NCBI GenBank assembly: GCA_020466095.1 | Contig: CM035806.1 | Location: 114,287,080 to 114,351,079 of the forward strand | From: Chlorops oryzae | Taxonomy: Eukaryota > Arthropoda > Insecta > Diptera > Chloropidae | Length of the DNA stretch: 64,000 bases | Reading direction: 5' to 3' | In this document: positions 8,861-20,117 of the stretch, one piece after another | How positions within the stretch are numbered: position 1 is the stretch's first letter | How the letters are laid out: each line of letters starts with the position of its first letter | Position numbers and translations under genes: made by a program | The notes under the pieces: model-generated | What the model was told of the DNA's origin: nothing | Seen by the model: the letters and a program-made list of their open reading frames with translations, nothing else | Database searches by the model: none

Positions 8861-10851
8861 TAAAAACGAATTTTGACAAAAAAATTTGTTTTTCTTTGTT
8901 AGACCGGGGACTTATCAGCCCACCTGTTATGCGTGGACAGAGTTGTAAATTTTCAGTCAGTATAAGTTCTCCATGAAAAAAGTATTCGCTATTTTCAATA
9001 CTTATTGTTCGAATAATAAACACTTCTTCATTTTGAAAAAATGCGTTGTCAGGATGCTTTAGTGAAAAATAAAAGTTTTTATTTCGTATTTTCGTAAGAT
9101 ATTTTCCGTCGATTCGTTCGATTTCAAAGTATTCGCTTAAAGATTGCTTCGCTACATTATGAATGCTTGACTCCACCATTCGGTTATAAATTTGAGCTCC
9201 AAACTGTGATTTCTTTTTTAGCTTAAGTTTTATGTGACTTAAAAAGTTTTCAAATTTAAAAGCGCTGAAATCATGTATTGGCCCGTATATCTGACAATCT
9301 GCTGCCAAATGTGTTAGACAGTGGAAATTGTATGTCAGAAGTGATTTGGTGTAAAGGAATGGTATGTCTTTTATAAAACGACAGAGAAGGTCGTTGGCTT
9401 TCTCATAAAGCGAAGAGTCATTGGAATGAAGGAACATAACCGCAGTGCTGAGATTAATGAAATGTTCGTATCTTTGGCAAGTTAAGAGATTTTTCATTAC
9501 AATTGGCCCAGTATAAAGTAAAAAATTTTTATATTCGGTAGCCTTCCACCTGTCGAGGTGCATTACAGTTCGTGGCCGCCTTACAAATTCCTTTGGAGTA
9601 TCGAATTTAATTTTTGCTAAAGATTCATTGAGTATCCTCAGTTTCGATTGACTTAGGGAAAGGGTTGCTTGCGATGTTTCAACCAATATTTTAAGAGAGA
9701 TTTCATGACACCCAAACACACAACATGCATGTAATCCAGGGGAAACTGAGTAACTGGGCCAATCGGAAGGTTCTCTAAAGCAATTCTTTCTTGAATATTA
9801 TGATGTTCTGGATGTGCTCTGCTTCTAAAACTTTCATCTGTCCTTAATATATGGTCGGCATAGACAAATACGATTTTATTGTTATAGCGCTCGCCTCGCT
9901 GAGTACATTTATGACAACTATAATACCCGGAGTGACCTTTTATTGCTAAAAGCAAAGCTCTTGCTGGAGCATCGCAAATAAAACCACAAATTTTAACATC
10001 AAAAGTTTTTCCACGAAAATTGAATCCATTTACGCCCAATTCATTTAATTCTTCAATCGCCATGTCGAGATACCTTAAACGAAAAAGTACAAGTACCGTA
10101 TTATGAATATTTATCTCTTAGTAAAACATACTTCGACACATTGCCCGGTTTTGAATAACCTTCAAAAACTCCTATTGTGAAAACGCAACTCGTGTTCCTC
10201 ACATTCATGAGAATGGGCCAAACTTGAGCACCCGAGCTTTTAGCGACTGGAAGCCCGTCTATATTAAAGAAAAGTTCTAGGTATGTTTTTTCGTAGCCGT
10301 TGTACAACATAAAATCAGTAAGGCTATCCTTAATACCGTAATGGATATAATGACCACCATCCATATTAATTTTGAGTGATTGTCGTGGAGTACCGCGGAG
10401 TGTTCGAGCATCTTGTGGAAGATCTAAACCAGCTTGCCTCAAAATTTTTAAAAGTTTATTAAGAGCGTTTGCTGTTATGTTTTCATTAATTGACCACTTC
10501 GCTATTTGATCTTGGATATCATGGTTTCCCACCCCACGTAGATTCGAATGTTTTTGTTCTGAAAAATGCAATTTACACAAACGAAATATTTTATTAATTT
10601 ATTTTTGCAATTTTAAATATCAATACCTTCTCACTGGGAAAGCTCTCTTTTTGAGTAGAATTAATGCTTTTAGAGGAAGCATTGTGCTCTTTATCCTCAT
10701 CTTCTTCCATTTCAGAATTTTCGTGATAATCTAACGAATTTATGCTGACATTAGGATTATCATCACTATGTGCGATTTTTTTTTTCGCACTTAAATAATA
10801 TTCGACAAGCGCTGATGCCTCTGTTATTATGCTTTTTTTGTTCTTGTTCAT

Positions 10852-11037
10852 TTTTTTATTACCACAAAATTATATTTGTAATATAACAATTATATAATCC
10901 CAAAAAGGCTTTCTAGAAATTTAGATTTTTTCGCGTGTGAAATAGAAAGTAGGCTTAGAAAAAAGTTACATTTGTCATAAAAGCAAATATCAAATCAGGC
11001 TGAATATATTCTTGTAAGCAAGCACGTGAATTCAAAA
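10852..11037. promoter_or_regulatory. Divergent intergenic gap of element A
   Basis: The transposase A start (10851, minus) and the DUF4806-A start (11038, plus) are only 186 bp apart and point away from each other, so both promoters and leaders must lie here or overlap. The stretch is AT-rich, with no TATA or initiator I would defend. A shared two-way promoter is inference from spacing alone. Confidence 0.45.
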
Positions 11038-11110
11038 ATGTCGGAAAATAAAAATAAAGGAATGAAGAGGTCCAGGGCATTCCCGGATTCTTCCGACGAG
11101 GAAAGCGACG

Positions 11111-11734
11111 CACAATGGGGTATTTGATGTCGATTTGTGCGACTAATTGAAAAAATGAAATTGGAGCTATAGTGAAGTGTGCGGTATCGAATGAAAGTAC
11201 ATAAAATTCTCTATCACTAGCTGCAAACATTAGCGCCAAACAAGTTATCCCCTTCTGACGGAACACAGTCGAAGCAGCCGTTTGTTTACGTTTTGTGCGT
11301 GCCGCGTAAATATAAAGAAATATTTTTTGCGTTTAAGAGGAAAAAATTTTTATTTTGCTTGAGAAAAAGGACTATATTTAAATGGAGCCCTCTTCTTCAG
11401 GTGTTTTGAAAATAAAAAAAAATTAGTTGTTTGTATAAAATAAGTGTTTTTGACTTCTGAACTAATAATTTTCCTCATAACCTTTAAAATACTTGTTTTT
11501 AGGCTTATATGTGGACAAATAGTTGTGAATTGAGCGCGATTGAGTAAAAAATTTTTTTGTTTCGTAAACTATGGTCTTTTGACATACTTTTAAGAAAAAA
11601 AAAGTCTGCGCCAATAGCACGCAATTTTTTGCTATATCAATTTTTGTATATCAACTCATGCACCAAAAATGCACTTATTGAAAAAACTCAGTGAACAACA
11701 AACGCAAAAAGTAAAACGAAATGCGTGTATATAG

Positions 11735-11778
<44 letters not shown>

Positions 11779-12864
11779 TGTTTTTATATTCTGCTGATAT
11801 TTGTAGCTCATACTTGTCACATACGTTATTGTTAATCATTGGTTTTGTTTACAGTTTCTATTTTGTGATGTATGTACCTTCTTTGTAAATTATTCGGTTG
11901 TGGATTTTAAAAATACATATGTGGAGCCTTCAAAAAGTTTTAATACTTCTTGCAGGAACGACTGAAAATGTTATTTTCTTTACTCGGCGTTATTTGTATG
12001 AGTTTAAGATTCGATGGACTAGATCATGTCGACACGAAGAACGATTTTTGAATATGTATTCGACTTGGCTTGATGGTTCGATAGGTTTTGACTGCTTTCC
12101 ACGAGCGAAACGGGGCCGAAAATCTATTCAATTTGAAGACTGTTCTGATACTGCAAAAAGAAAAAAAACAAAATTAATTAGAGATCACACATCTTTGCCT
12201 GAATTGTCTCATGCTACGGAAATGAGTTTAAGAGCTGAGGGTCATTCCCGAAAGTGCAGCAGAGAGAAGACCTTAGAAGATGTATTCAACAGGCTTCTAA
12301 TTAATTCCGATCCTCTTATATCAAGTAAAAAAAAAAATAAAAAAAATTTATTTTCTACCAAAAGAACCACTTGAATTGCTCGTTATTGATGCCCTCGATT
12401 ATGAAGATAATGATGAAGAGAATGACGAAGATAACGATGATGATAATTATGAAGATATTGATGGTTATTACGATGATGTGAGTGCAGATGAAGACTAATT
12501 TGGCGATAGGAAAAAATAGTTTGGAGAGAAACGAAACAAATACTTTTTATATATACCTAAGTACTTGTTTAAAACTGCGTTGAAAAATTTGTGGTTGGTG
12601 AATTTTCCCCAAACTTTTAAATTCGGTTTGTGTAGTCGTAAGAAATAAATTTGCTAAATTTTGTTGCTCTGAGAATAAAAATGTTGCAGTTATGGGCAAA
12701 AATTTTGTTCATTTGTATGGGGGGTGGGCGTGGCAGTGAGAGGATTTAATCAATATTCGCCCTGAAGCATACAATCACTTTCGACAACACGTGTGCCAAA
12801 TTTCAAGTCCCTAGCTCAATCCGTTGAACTAATCGCACAAATCGACATCAAATACCCCACTGTG
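11111..12864 (+). mobile_element. Transib-like element with CGACG target duplication
   Basis: The inverted ends are CACAATGGGGTATTTGATGT at 11111 and, on the other strand from 12864, CACAGTGGGGTATTTGATGT; similarity continues for about 40 bp. CGACG flanks both sides (11106-11110, 12865-12869). Ends beginning CACWRTG and a GC-rich 5-bp CGNCG-type duplication are those of Transib, the group related to RAG1. Removing the insert and one CGACG joins exon 1 of the DUF4806 gene in frame. Inside are an ORF at 11898-12374, an acidic tail to 12498, and an AT microsatellite at 11737-11775. No catalytic core is present, so it is non-autonomous. Confidence 0.8.
11898..12498 (+). pseudogene. Possible N-terminal remnant of Transib-type transposase
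   Basis: The ORF at 11898-12374 contains RHEERFLNMYSTWLDGSIGF, then RGRKSIQFEDCSDTAKRKKT and ELSHATEMSLRAEG, which resembles the N-terminal part of Transib-type proteins as I recall them (a Gly-Arg-Pro/Lys, Asp/Glu-Ser-Ser-Asp, Lys-Arg pattern). A frame change near 12340-12370, close to a run of A, leads into a strongly acidic segment (DNDEENDEDNDDDNYEDIDG) that stops at 12498. The DDE core is absent. Assignment is tentative and mainly supported by the element ends. Confidence 0.45.
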
Positions 12865-13679
12865 CGACGCAAGCGGTAAGAAACAATTTGGGAAATATTA
12901 TTTATATACAATATTTTATATAAACACTTTCGTTGAATTTTTGTAGAGCATAAAACAACTCTTAAGGATATAAAAACTGAAATGGAAAACGTAAAACTAA
13001 TCGGGTGGCTAACGGAGGAAGTAGTGGCGCTACGGACTGAGTTGAAAAGGACACGAAATTTCGAATGCGAACAATCAACATTGCCCAATTCACCGTTTAA
13101 AGATACAGAAGATTTCGCTGAATTCGACAAAAATTTACAGGATGAAATAGAATTTGACAATTTGGTAAGTTAATTACTTCTGACTGTGGGTTTATTGTAG
13201 TGACTAACATAGATTATTTCCATTTTCATGAAGGTCAAAAGTTTTGCAAGAATTTGCGCAAAGGACTGCCGAACATTTGTGTTCAATTGTTGGAGAGCTA
13301 TCTTGCAAGATGAAATATCCGAGCGCTTCACGTGGAAGGGAACAAACGCAAAAGAAGCGATCAGAAACATGGCGACAACAGCTGCTCTGCGAAGTAAGAC
13401 ATTCAATATATTTATGGGCTAGTGAGTGCTTTTCCTAATTATAAATTTTTCAATAGAAGCTTTCCAAATGCGATAACCGACAGAACCTGTGAACTTGTTT
13501 GAGGAGAAGACGAAAAAATTTTTCTTAAATGCCAAGGATCGGTCCACTAAAAAAAACTTAAATAACATAAAATAAATGTACATATGAAATGACTACATAT
13601 TAAAACTAATAAATAAAAATAAAAATAAAAACATAATTATTCTAATAACCATTGGAATCACCTGCTTCACACTTTTATT

Positions 13680-14300
13680 TGTAGGGAATATCATATATGT
13701 GTGTCATATGAAATATCATATGTAATATCATATATGAGTGTAATATATGATTGTCATATGTAATGTCATATATGAGTGTAATATATGATTGTCATATGTA
13801 ATATCATATATGAGCGTCATATATGATTGTCATATGTAATATCATATATGAGTGTAATATATGATTGTCATATGTAATATCATATATGAGTGTTATATAT
13901 GATTGTCATATGTAATATCATATATGAGTGTAATTTATGATTGTCATACGTAATATCATATATGAGTGTAATATATGATTGTCATACGTAATATCATATA
14001 TGAGTGTAATATATGATTGTCATACGTAATATCATATATGAGTGTAATATATGATTGTCATATGTAATATCATATATGAGTGTAATATATGATTGTCATA
14101 TGTAATATCATATATGAGCGCCATATATGATTGTCATATGTAATGTTATATATGAGCGTCATATATGATTGTCATATGTAATATCATATATAAGTGTAAT
14201 ATATGATTGTCATATGTAATATTATATATGAGTGTAATATATGATTGTCATATGTAATATCATATTTGAGTGTAATATATGATTGTCATATGTAATATCA
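13680..14300. repeat. 38-bp palindromic minisatellite
   Basis: About sixteen copies of a 38-bp unit made of CATATGTAATATCATATATG followed by AGTGTAATATATGATTGT, very regular, with point changes (CATACG for CATATG, GCGTC for GTGTA). CATATG and CATATATG are self-complementary, as in the 42-bp array on the other side of element A, but the units differ in length and sequence. The array ends where LINE 1 begins, so it may be cut short by that insertion. Confidence 0.9.
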
Positions 14301-17300
14301 ATTGAGTTCGCGTTGGCAACCCTATTCGGGATCATCAAAGTTTACGCGCTCGTCAAAACGAAAATTTCAAAATTTAAATTTAAAGTATTAAATAATAATT
14401 TATATACATTTCTCTGTCTCGCGCGATTCTTCTCGAGTCCATCCTCCTAAGGAACTGAGGAATTCAAGCTTCGTCGGGTGAGACGTATCATTTCCAAGTC
14501 AAAATCTATAAATTTTCCGAACTTCGACTTTCTCCACTCTTTCTTTCTCTTCATTTATCATTTCTCTCATTGTAGCTTTGTTCTTTCGCCAAAGCTGTCC
14601 AGAATAAATTTTTAGCCTATACAAGAACCAAAATAAAGCTTTGAGCTCTGCCTATTACAGGCTAGACTCAAAGCTAGCCCCAGGGCAGTATTTAAATTTT
14701 GCATACTGGTACAACGTATGCAACGCGATAACTTAAAACTTCAGCCTGAAAGAAGGCACTCTTTTAGTGGCTCTAATGCCAGAAATGCTTATTTAATAGT
14801 GAAAGCGCCTGAAGTACCGCCCTCGCAAAATCATTCCACTGCTCACACGGAATTATCCAATACAAAAACCAACAAGACTGCGAGATCAACAACAGAGGTT
14901 GAGCTTTCTGTTAACAGCGGTTCAAAAGCTCCTGCTAATAACGTAGGTGATCCAGCAGTGCAGACAGGCATGGATCGCTACATTAAGATTAAAAGGAAAC
15001 TTAGCCCACAGAAATCAAATGTGGGTAAAGCGAAAATAAATAAAACAAAATCTGACGCTAACCCATCGAACGCTTTTAGTGGAAATAGATTTGCGGCTCT
15101 AAGCACAGAGCCCACTGAGACCTCTGATACATCAAAGGATGGTGGAGAAAAATCACCAAAACCGCCTCCAGTATATCTTAGAGAGCGTAGCTCCAACAAT
15201 TTGGTCACGAGCCTGACCCAGTTAATTGGAAAGGAGTCCTTCCACATCATGCCTCTTACTAGAGGAAATGTTCATGAGACCAAAATTCAGGTCTATAATG
15301 TAAATAATTACAGAATTGTCACTAAATTCCTTAACGACAACAAAAAAAGCTACTACACGTATCAGCTTAAAAGCAGCAAAGGCCTTAGTGTAGTTATTAA
15401 AGGCATTGAATCAGATGTAGATCCTGTGGAAATTAAACAAGCCCTAGAAGAAAAAGGCTTTAAAATTAGGAACGTAATGAACATTTTCAATAGGAATATA
15501 ACCCACAGCCGATGTTCAAAGTAGAACTTAGTCCGGACAACTTAAAACTAAAAAAAAATGAGACTCATCCAATCTACGGACTACAATATCTTCTCCACCG
15601 TAGAGTTGTAATAGAAGAAACTCATAAGCGTACTGGCCCTGTCCAATGTATTAATTGCCAAGAATATGGCCATACTAAGTCCTATTGTACCCTACGCATG
15701 GTCTGCGTCGTTTGCGGAGAATTTCACAACTCTGCCAATTGTAATAAAAATAAAACTGACAAAAAGTGCAGCAACTGTGGTGGAGATCACACAGCAAATT
15801 ATAGGGGATGTGCAGTATATTATATAAAGAACTAAAAAATCGTATGTCAGGAAAAAAGCAAGCCAGTCGTAATAATCCGAATCAAAATGCATTCCAAAAC
15901 CCAATTTTCTCACAACCTAATAAATCCAGCGTTCCAGTGACTAATAAAATGTCCTATGCAAATGTTGCTAGCTCTGCCATAAGTGCCCATTCTGCCCCTC
16001 AACAGCAGAACGGTTGCTTAGAATCCATGTTAGTCAGTCTGACACAGTGTATGACACAATTTATGTCGCAAATGCAAAACACACTCCAGGAGTTACTAAG
16101 AGCACAAAACCAGTTGCTCCAAATTTTAACTGCACAAAAATGAGTTTATTTATTATATCCTCATGGAATGCAAATGGTATAAATCAGCGTAAGCTAGAAT
16201 TATCACATTTCCTCTCAAACTACTCTATTGATGTGATGCTTATTTCGGAGACACATCTAACAGATAAAAATAATTTTTCGCTATCAGGCTATAAATTTTA
16301 CAAAACAAACCACCCCGATGGGAAAGCACATGGAGGAACAGGTATATTGATTCGTAATAGAATTAAACATTTCCCTGTTGAACCTTTCGCAAAAAATTAC
16401 TTCCAAGCAACTTCAGTTTCTATTGAAACTTGTGGTGCAAATTTCATTTTGTCAGCAATATATTGCCCTCCACGATTCTCAGTCAGCGAAAATCACTTTA
16501 ATGAATTTTTCAACACCCTTGGAACTAAATTTTTAGCAGCAGGCGATTATAATGCAAAACACACCCATTGGGGCTCTCGTCTGATCTCTCCAAGGGGTAG
16601 ACAATTATACAACACACTGATAAATAGCTCCAGTACTCTAGGATTTATTTCGCCCGGACATCCCACGTATTGGCCAACAGATCGAAATAAAATACCAGAT
16701 CTCATAGACTTTGCCATTACAAGAGGCTTTGATAATTCGCGTATTTCAACGTCGATTTGCTACGAAATGTCCTCAGATCATTGTCCTCTACTAATACAAA
16801 TTTCAGAAAACATAAGAACAACATGCCCCCCTTTTAGACTGACCACTTCAAAAACGAACTGGGTTAATTATAAAAAGTATGTTGCAACACACATACACTC
16901 CGAATATACAATATGTAATGAAAGTCAAATCGATGAAGCGGCAGCAACCCTGAATTCAATATTAACTTCAGCGGCGGAGCATTCTACCCCAAAAGCCTTT
17001 GAGCCTGCCGTTAGAAATTTTCATCATACTAATAGTCATATTGAAAGATTATTGCGAGAAAAACGTAGATTGAGAAGAGAATGGCAACAACATAGGTCCC
17101 CTGGCAGTAAAGCTAGACTCAATACAGCTTCAAAGCAACTTAAAACTTCTCTTTAAAAAGACTAAGACAGGAAAAACTATAATTTCATTTCAAATCTTGC
17201 ACCTAATAGCACGTCGAAAGAGTCATTATGGCGAGCTCTCAAAATAAAAAATTCACCCATAGAACATGAATCTCCCTTAAGGAATTCAAGAGGAAACTGG

Positions 17301-18127
17301 GCAAGAAGTGATGAGGAAAAAGCGTCAGTCTTTGCTCAACACTTGTGCTCAGTTTTTCTACCAAACCCATTGGTAAACGGCCTTAGATTTCCCCTCTGCG
17401 AGGTGAACAACCAAATTATCCCTATAACATTTAATGCCAATGAAATAAAATGCATAATTAAGGAAAATTTTTGCGAGAAAAAATCTCCAGGCTATGACTA
17501 TATAACCCCAAAAATGATCAAGGAATTGCCATACATTGCTCTTACGTACGCAGCACGACTTTTTAATGCTATTGTGAGCTTCTCCTACTTCCCTGTGATA
17601 TGGAAAGAATCGGTCATCATGATGATACTGAAGCCCGGAAAAGACCCGACGACAGCCAGCTCATATCGCCCAATAAGCCTTCTCCCCTGCTTAGCTAAGC
17701 TCTCTGAAAAAGCTCTTCTTATAAAAATAACGCCATACATCCACGAGAATAACTTAATCCCTGCTCATCAATTTGGCTTTAGAAAAAAACATGGAACTAT
17801 TGAACAGGTAAATCGAATCACTCGTGAAATTCGTAACGCCTTCGAAAAAAAAGAATATTGTTCTGCAATATTCCTAGATATCGCTCAAGCTTTCGACAAA
17901 GTGTGGCATGGGGGTCTTATTGCTAAAATAAAGTCCCTACTCCCTCAAAATTTTCACGAAATTCTTATATCATACCTCCAAAATAGATTCTTTAGAGTAA
18001 GAGTTAATGAATTTATAACGGAAAAATTTGAAATTAAAGCTGGAGTCCCGCAAGGCAGTGTATTAGGCCCCTCTCTTTACCTTCTTCTAACAGCCGACAT
18101 CCCCACTAGTGATAATATTGTAATGAC
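14301..18127 (+). mobile_element. LINE 1, jockey clade, lacking its 3' part
   Basis: 5' leader 14301-14717 (no gene; starts near TTGGCAACCC, as do the other two related LINEs in the window), then ORF1 and ORF2 with apurinic-type endonuclease and the first half of reverse transcriptase. Similarity to LINE 3 ends at about 18127, just before the catalytic FADD box, and no rest is found nearby. Normal LINE integration loses the 5' side, so loss of the 3' side points to a later deletion or rearrangement. Confidence 0.85.
14718..16143 (+). pseudogene. LINE 1 ORF1 (Gag-like, zinc knuckles), frameshifted
   Basis: Start MQRDNLKLQPERRHSFSGSN. A Ser/Thr/Lys-rich N-terminal half is followed by PPPVYLRERSSN, a PRE-like RNA-binding region (VVIKGIESDVDPVEIKQALE), then three zinc knuckles (CINCQEYGHTKSYC, CVVCGEFHNSANC, CSNCGGDHTANYRGC) and a Gln-rich C-terminus with LTQCMTQFMSQMQN. 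This protein coats LINE RNA. Frame changes occur near 15495-15512 and near 15825. The stop TGA at 16141-16143 overlaps the ORF2 start as ATGA, the same arrangement as in LINEs 2 and 3, which suggests coupled re-initiation. Confidence 0.85.
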
Positions 18128-18131
18128 TTAA
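16140..18131 (+). pseudogene. LINE 1 ORF2 (endonuclease plus partial reverse transcriptase)
   Basis: It starts at the ATG of the ATGA overlap (MSLFIISSWNANGINQRKLE). Endonuclease motifs: SSWNANG, ISETHL, HGGTGILIRN, AAGDYNAKHTHWGS and SSDHCPLL. Two in-frame TAA codons (17154-17156 and 17163-17165) interrupt the linker before the reverse transcriptase; the frame itself is preserved. Then follow RPISLLPCLAKL, HQFGFRKKHGT, FLDIAQAFDKVWHGG and AGVPQGSVLGP. The FADD catalytic box is missing because the element ends at about 18127. Inactive. Confidence 0.88.
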
Positions 18132-18398
18132 ACGAGCACGCCTAGAAAAAAATTTTAGCAATAATTTGGAAAAATAATTTTTGCCGACATAAAAATTAGT
18201 ATTTTGATAAAACTCTGCGCATACTTTGTTTTAAATAATTGTTAAATGAGTTATAACAGACCACATACAAATTTATAGAGCTACTCAAATTTTCTACACT
18301 CTCAGTCGCAATTGTTGAACACCAAGGCTGCCAGCAGACGAGCGGTTGCCTGCAGGCAGCCTAATTGTGTTTTGGCCTTTGAAATTGCTAAGTCCGCC
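18128..18398. other. Unassigned AT-rich spacer
   Basis: Between the broken end of LINE 1 and the small MITE at 18399 I see no gene, RNA or defined repeat. The frames here are short and overlap on both strands without codon bias. Confidence 0.5.
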
Positions 18399-18627
18399 TT
18401 TACATTGATCGATTGTCGATGCGATTTTAACGATTTTTTCGAATTCCTTTTTGAAATCGTCTTCCGTCGGCGTTTTCTTACACACTGCACAGTTTTTAAG
18501 CAACCGAAATCGGCATAAAAATCGGTGGCACGGCTAGTACAAACGGTTGTGACCGCTTCACTTTCGTCCCTTGCTAACACACGCAAAAATCGATGAGAGC
18601 TGCTGGCCGACAATCGATCAATGTAAA
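18399..18627. mobile_element. Small MITE with 20-bp inverted ends
   Basis: TTTACATTGATCGATTGTCG at 18399 is repeated as its exact complement at 18608-18627, giving a 229-bp unit. GCC stands outside each end (18396-18398 and, one base off, 18629-18631), a possible 3-bp target duplication. There is no coding potential. The family is not known to me. Confidence 0.6.
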
Positions 18628-20117
18628 AGCCGTCTAACCCTTTTTAATAGCACAAATTTTTCGATATTTCTGGCAACTCTCAACGTTGCGCGATGAATGT
18701 AGTAACCAGTGTTGGAATTGGGAAATTTCTATTTTGTACTTTTTGGAGTCAAACAATTTTTCCATACATTAAAAAATATTAAAAGCTAAACAAAACGTTA
18801 CATTCAATAAACAATTTACCTTTTTCATTGATCCTTACCATAACTTTTTTTAGTTGCTTTTCCAAATAGAAAACGAAAAGAAATTATAAAATGTACCAGA
18901 AATATTGAAAATGCGCTTAGGTATTTTTCGAAACAAAAATGTACTTAAAAAGTACAAACTACCTTCTTTTTCCAACCTTGATAGGAACCAAAGCAAAACG
19001 CGCAAATTCGGTAAATAACGGCATTAGAATAAACAAGAAAATGAGAGCAACTATAATTGTAAGAGTGAATTATTTTGCCTATTAAATATTCGAAGTTATG
19101 GATATACGGAAATTTTTTGGTAAGCGCAGTCAATAATGTTTATGTGAAGTATTAACTTAACTTATGAAAGCTCTTTGACACATTTAAAATAGCGAAAGTC
19201 AAAAGCAACTGTGAAAATACGGAAGAAGCTTCTCAAATAAGTTCGGAAGTTCCGAGAAAAAAAACTTCCGAAAATCCGCCTGAGAAAGAGCTAGGTAACA
19301 AAGAAGGGAGTTGGAATGACGATTTACAAGAAGAAAATAGTGAAAGTAGTTCCTCCAGCGCGCAGCATCGTCAACTGATCGATTATCATGAGAACGACAT
19401 TGGCAATTGGGTCGGGAGACAGTCAATGAATGCATCAGAACGCAGAAATATACTTTTGCGATGCTGGATTCCACCAGAAACTTACGATTTTGCTGCTGAT
19501 GTGTCTGGTCCGAAACGAAAATTTAGGCACAGCTGGCTAAAAATATAAAGCCCATGGCTGGTATACTCGCGTAAGCTCAAAGGGGCTTTTTGTATATATT
19601 GCGCGGTTTTTCCACCACATGTTGTTCGTGGAGTATAGGGATCGTTTATTGTGCGCCCTTATGTCAGGTTCAAGCATTTACACGAAAATTGTAAATTGCA
19701 CGCCAAATCTGAAATCCACAATACCTCAACACAGTCAGCGATGGCATTCCTTGAAAACAATCCCGTCGATCTGCTTTTATACTCCGGTTATGAAAAGCTT
19801 GTTGCGGAAAATAAGAAATTTTTAACATCAATTGTATCAACCATTATATTTTGTGGGACTCACGATCTACCCTTAAGAGGAAAAGAAAATCAAGGAGGTA
19901 AGAACAACTCTATGAGGAATGCTATCCTAAAATATTCAAATAACTCATTCATGCGATTTCTTTTTCGTTATAAAAATATTTGGAGTCAATATAAATTTAA
20001 TATATTGTTTTTTGTGATACAGGTGTATTTTATGACTTGCTTCATTTGAAAATTTCGTCTGGTGATTGTCGACTGAGAAAGAAAATAGAAGACGAAAAAA
20101 AAAATGCTTCATATACG

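Larger units (their letters stand above)
6759..8937 (+). mobile_element. mariner element 3 (irritans/vertumnana-type), inserted in transposase A
   Basis: The ends are ACAGGTTGGCTGATGAGTCC (6759) and its near complement GACTTATCAGCCCACCTGT (8937), flanked by TA at 6757-6758 and 8938-8939. Removing the element and one TA restores the open frame of transposase A across the site, which proves the insertion point. Without its own mini-me insert (6946-7844) it would be about 1.28 kb, the normal mariner size. Confidence 0.9.
6631..10851 (-). pseudogene. CACTA-like transposase A (uncharacterised DDE-type), broken
   Basis: Read leftwards: exon 1 10851-10635 (acidic N-terminus, start MNKNKKSIITEASAL), intron 10634-10559 (GTGAGA...TTCAG), exon 2 to 10132, intron 10131-10074 (GTATGT...TTAAG), then exon 3. 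Shared with transposase B (55481-57570) are a CTPRE/RGTPR stretch, NIDGLPVAKSS, ICDAPAR, a C-x2-C segment, LRTDESFR, FPLDYMHVVCLGVMK and NFHCLTHLA. Such blocks occur in insect and cnidarian proteins annotated as uncharacterised or transposase-like; the DYMH..CLGV block recalls CACTA transposases. A one-base loss near 9653-9665 shifts the frame, and mariner 3 (6759-8937) interrupts the 3' part, whose last ~40 codons (VTRSDIADQNSN...) resume at 6756 and stop at 6631. Catalytic residues are not assigned. Chemistry is inferred from family style. Confidence 0.75.
11038..13575 (+). pseudogene. DUF4806-like protein gene A, interrupted by Transib-like insertion
   Basis: Exon 1 starts at 11038 (MSENKNKGMKRSRAFPDSSD), is split at 11110 by the insertion at 11111-12864, and ends at 12875 before GTAAGA. 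Exon 2 is 12947-13164 (charged, probably coiled-coil: EMENVKLIGWLTEEVVALRT), exon 3 13234-13393 (CWRAILQDEISERFTWKG, the DUF4806-like core) and exon 4 from 13457. All three introns have GT/AG ends, and their positions match gene B (50121-55410). Exon 4 has an in-frame TAA at 13474-13476, after which homologous sequence (EEKTKKFFLNAKD) runs to a TAA at 13573-13575. The role is unknown; the pairing with transposase in two elements suggests an accessory transposition protein. The domain name is from recall. Confidence 0.7.
4611..14300. mobile_element. Element A: two-gene CACTA-like DNA transposon with satellite flanks
   Basis: The unit has a left end CCCAATAAACACAAAGATGA, a 42-bp minisatellite, a minus-strand transposase gene (10851-6631), a 186-bp intergenic gap, a plus-strand DUF4806-like gene (11038-13575) and a 38-bp minisatellite up to about 14300, where a LINE begins. 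The left end resembles the inverse of 47157-47248, which closes with TTATTGGG, so CCCAATAA-type termini with palindromic ATATCATATATGATAT subterminal repeats probably define the family. The right terminus is not seen next to the 38-bp array and may have been separated by the LINE and later insertions. Insertions inside: mariners at 5059 and 6759, mini-me at 6946, Transib-like at 11111. Superfamily is inferred. Confidence 0.6.
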
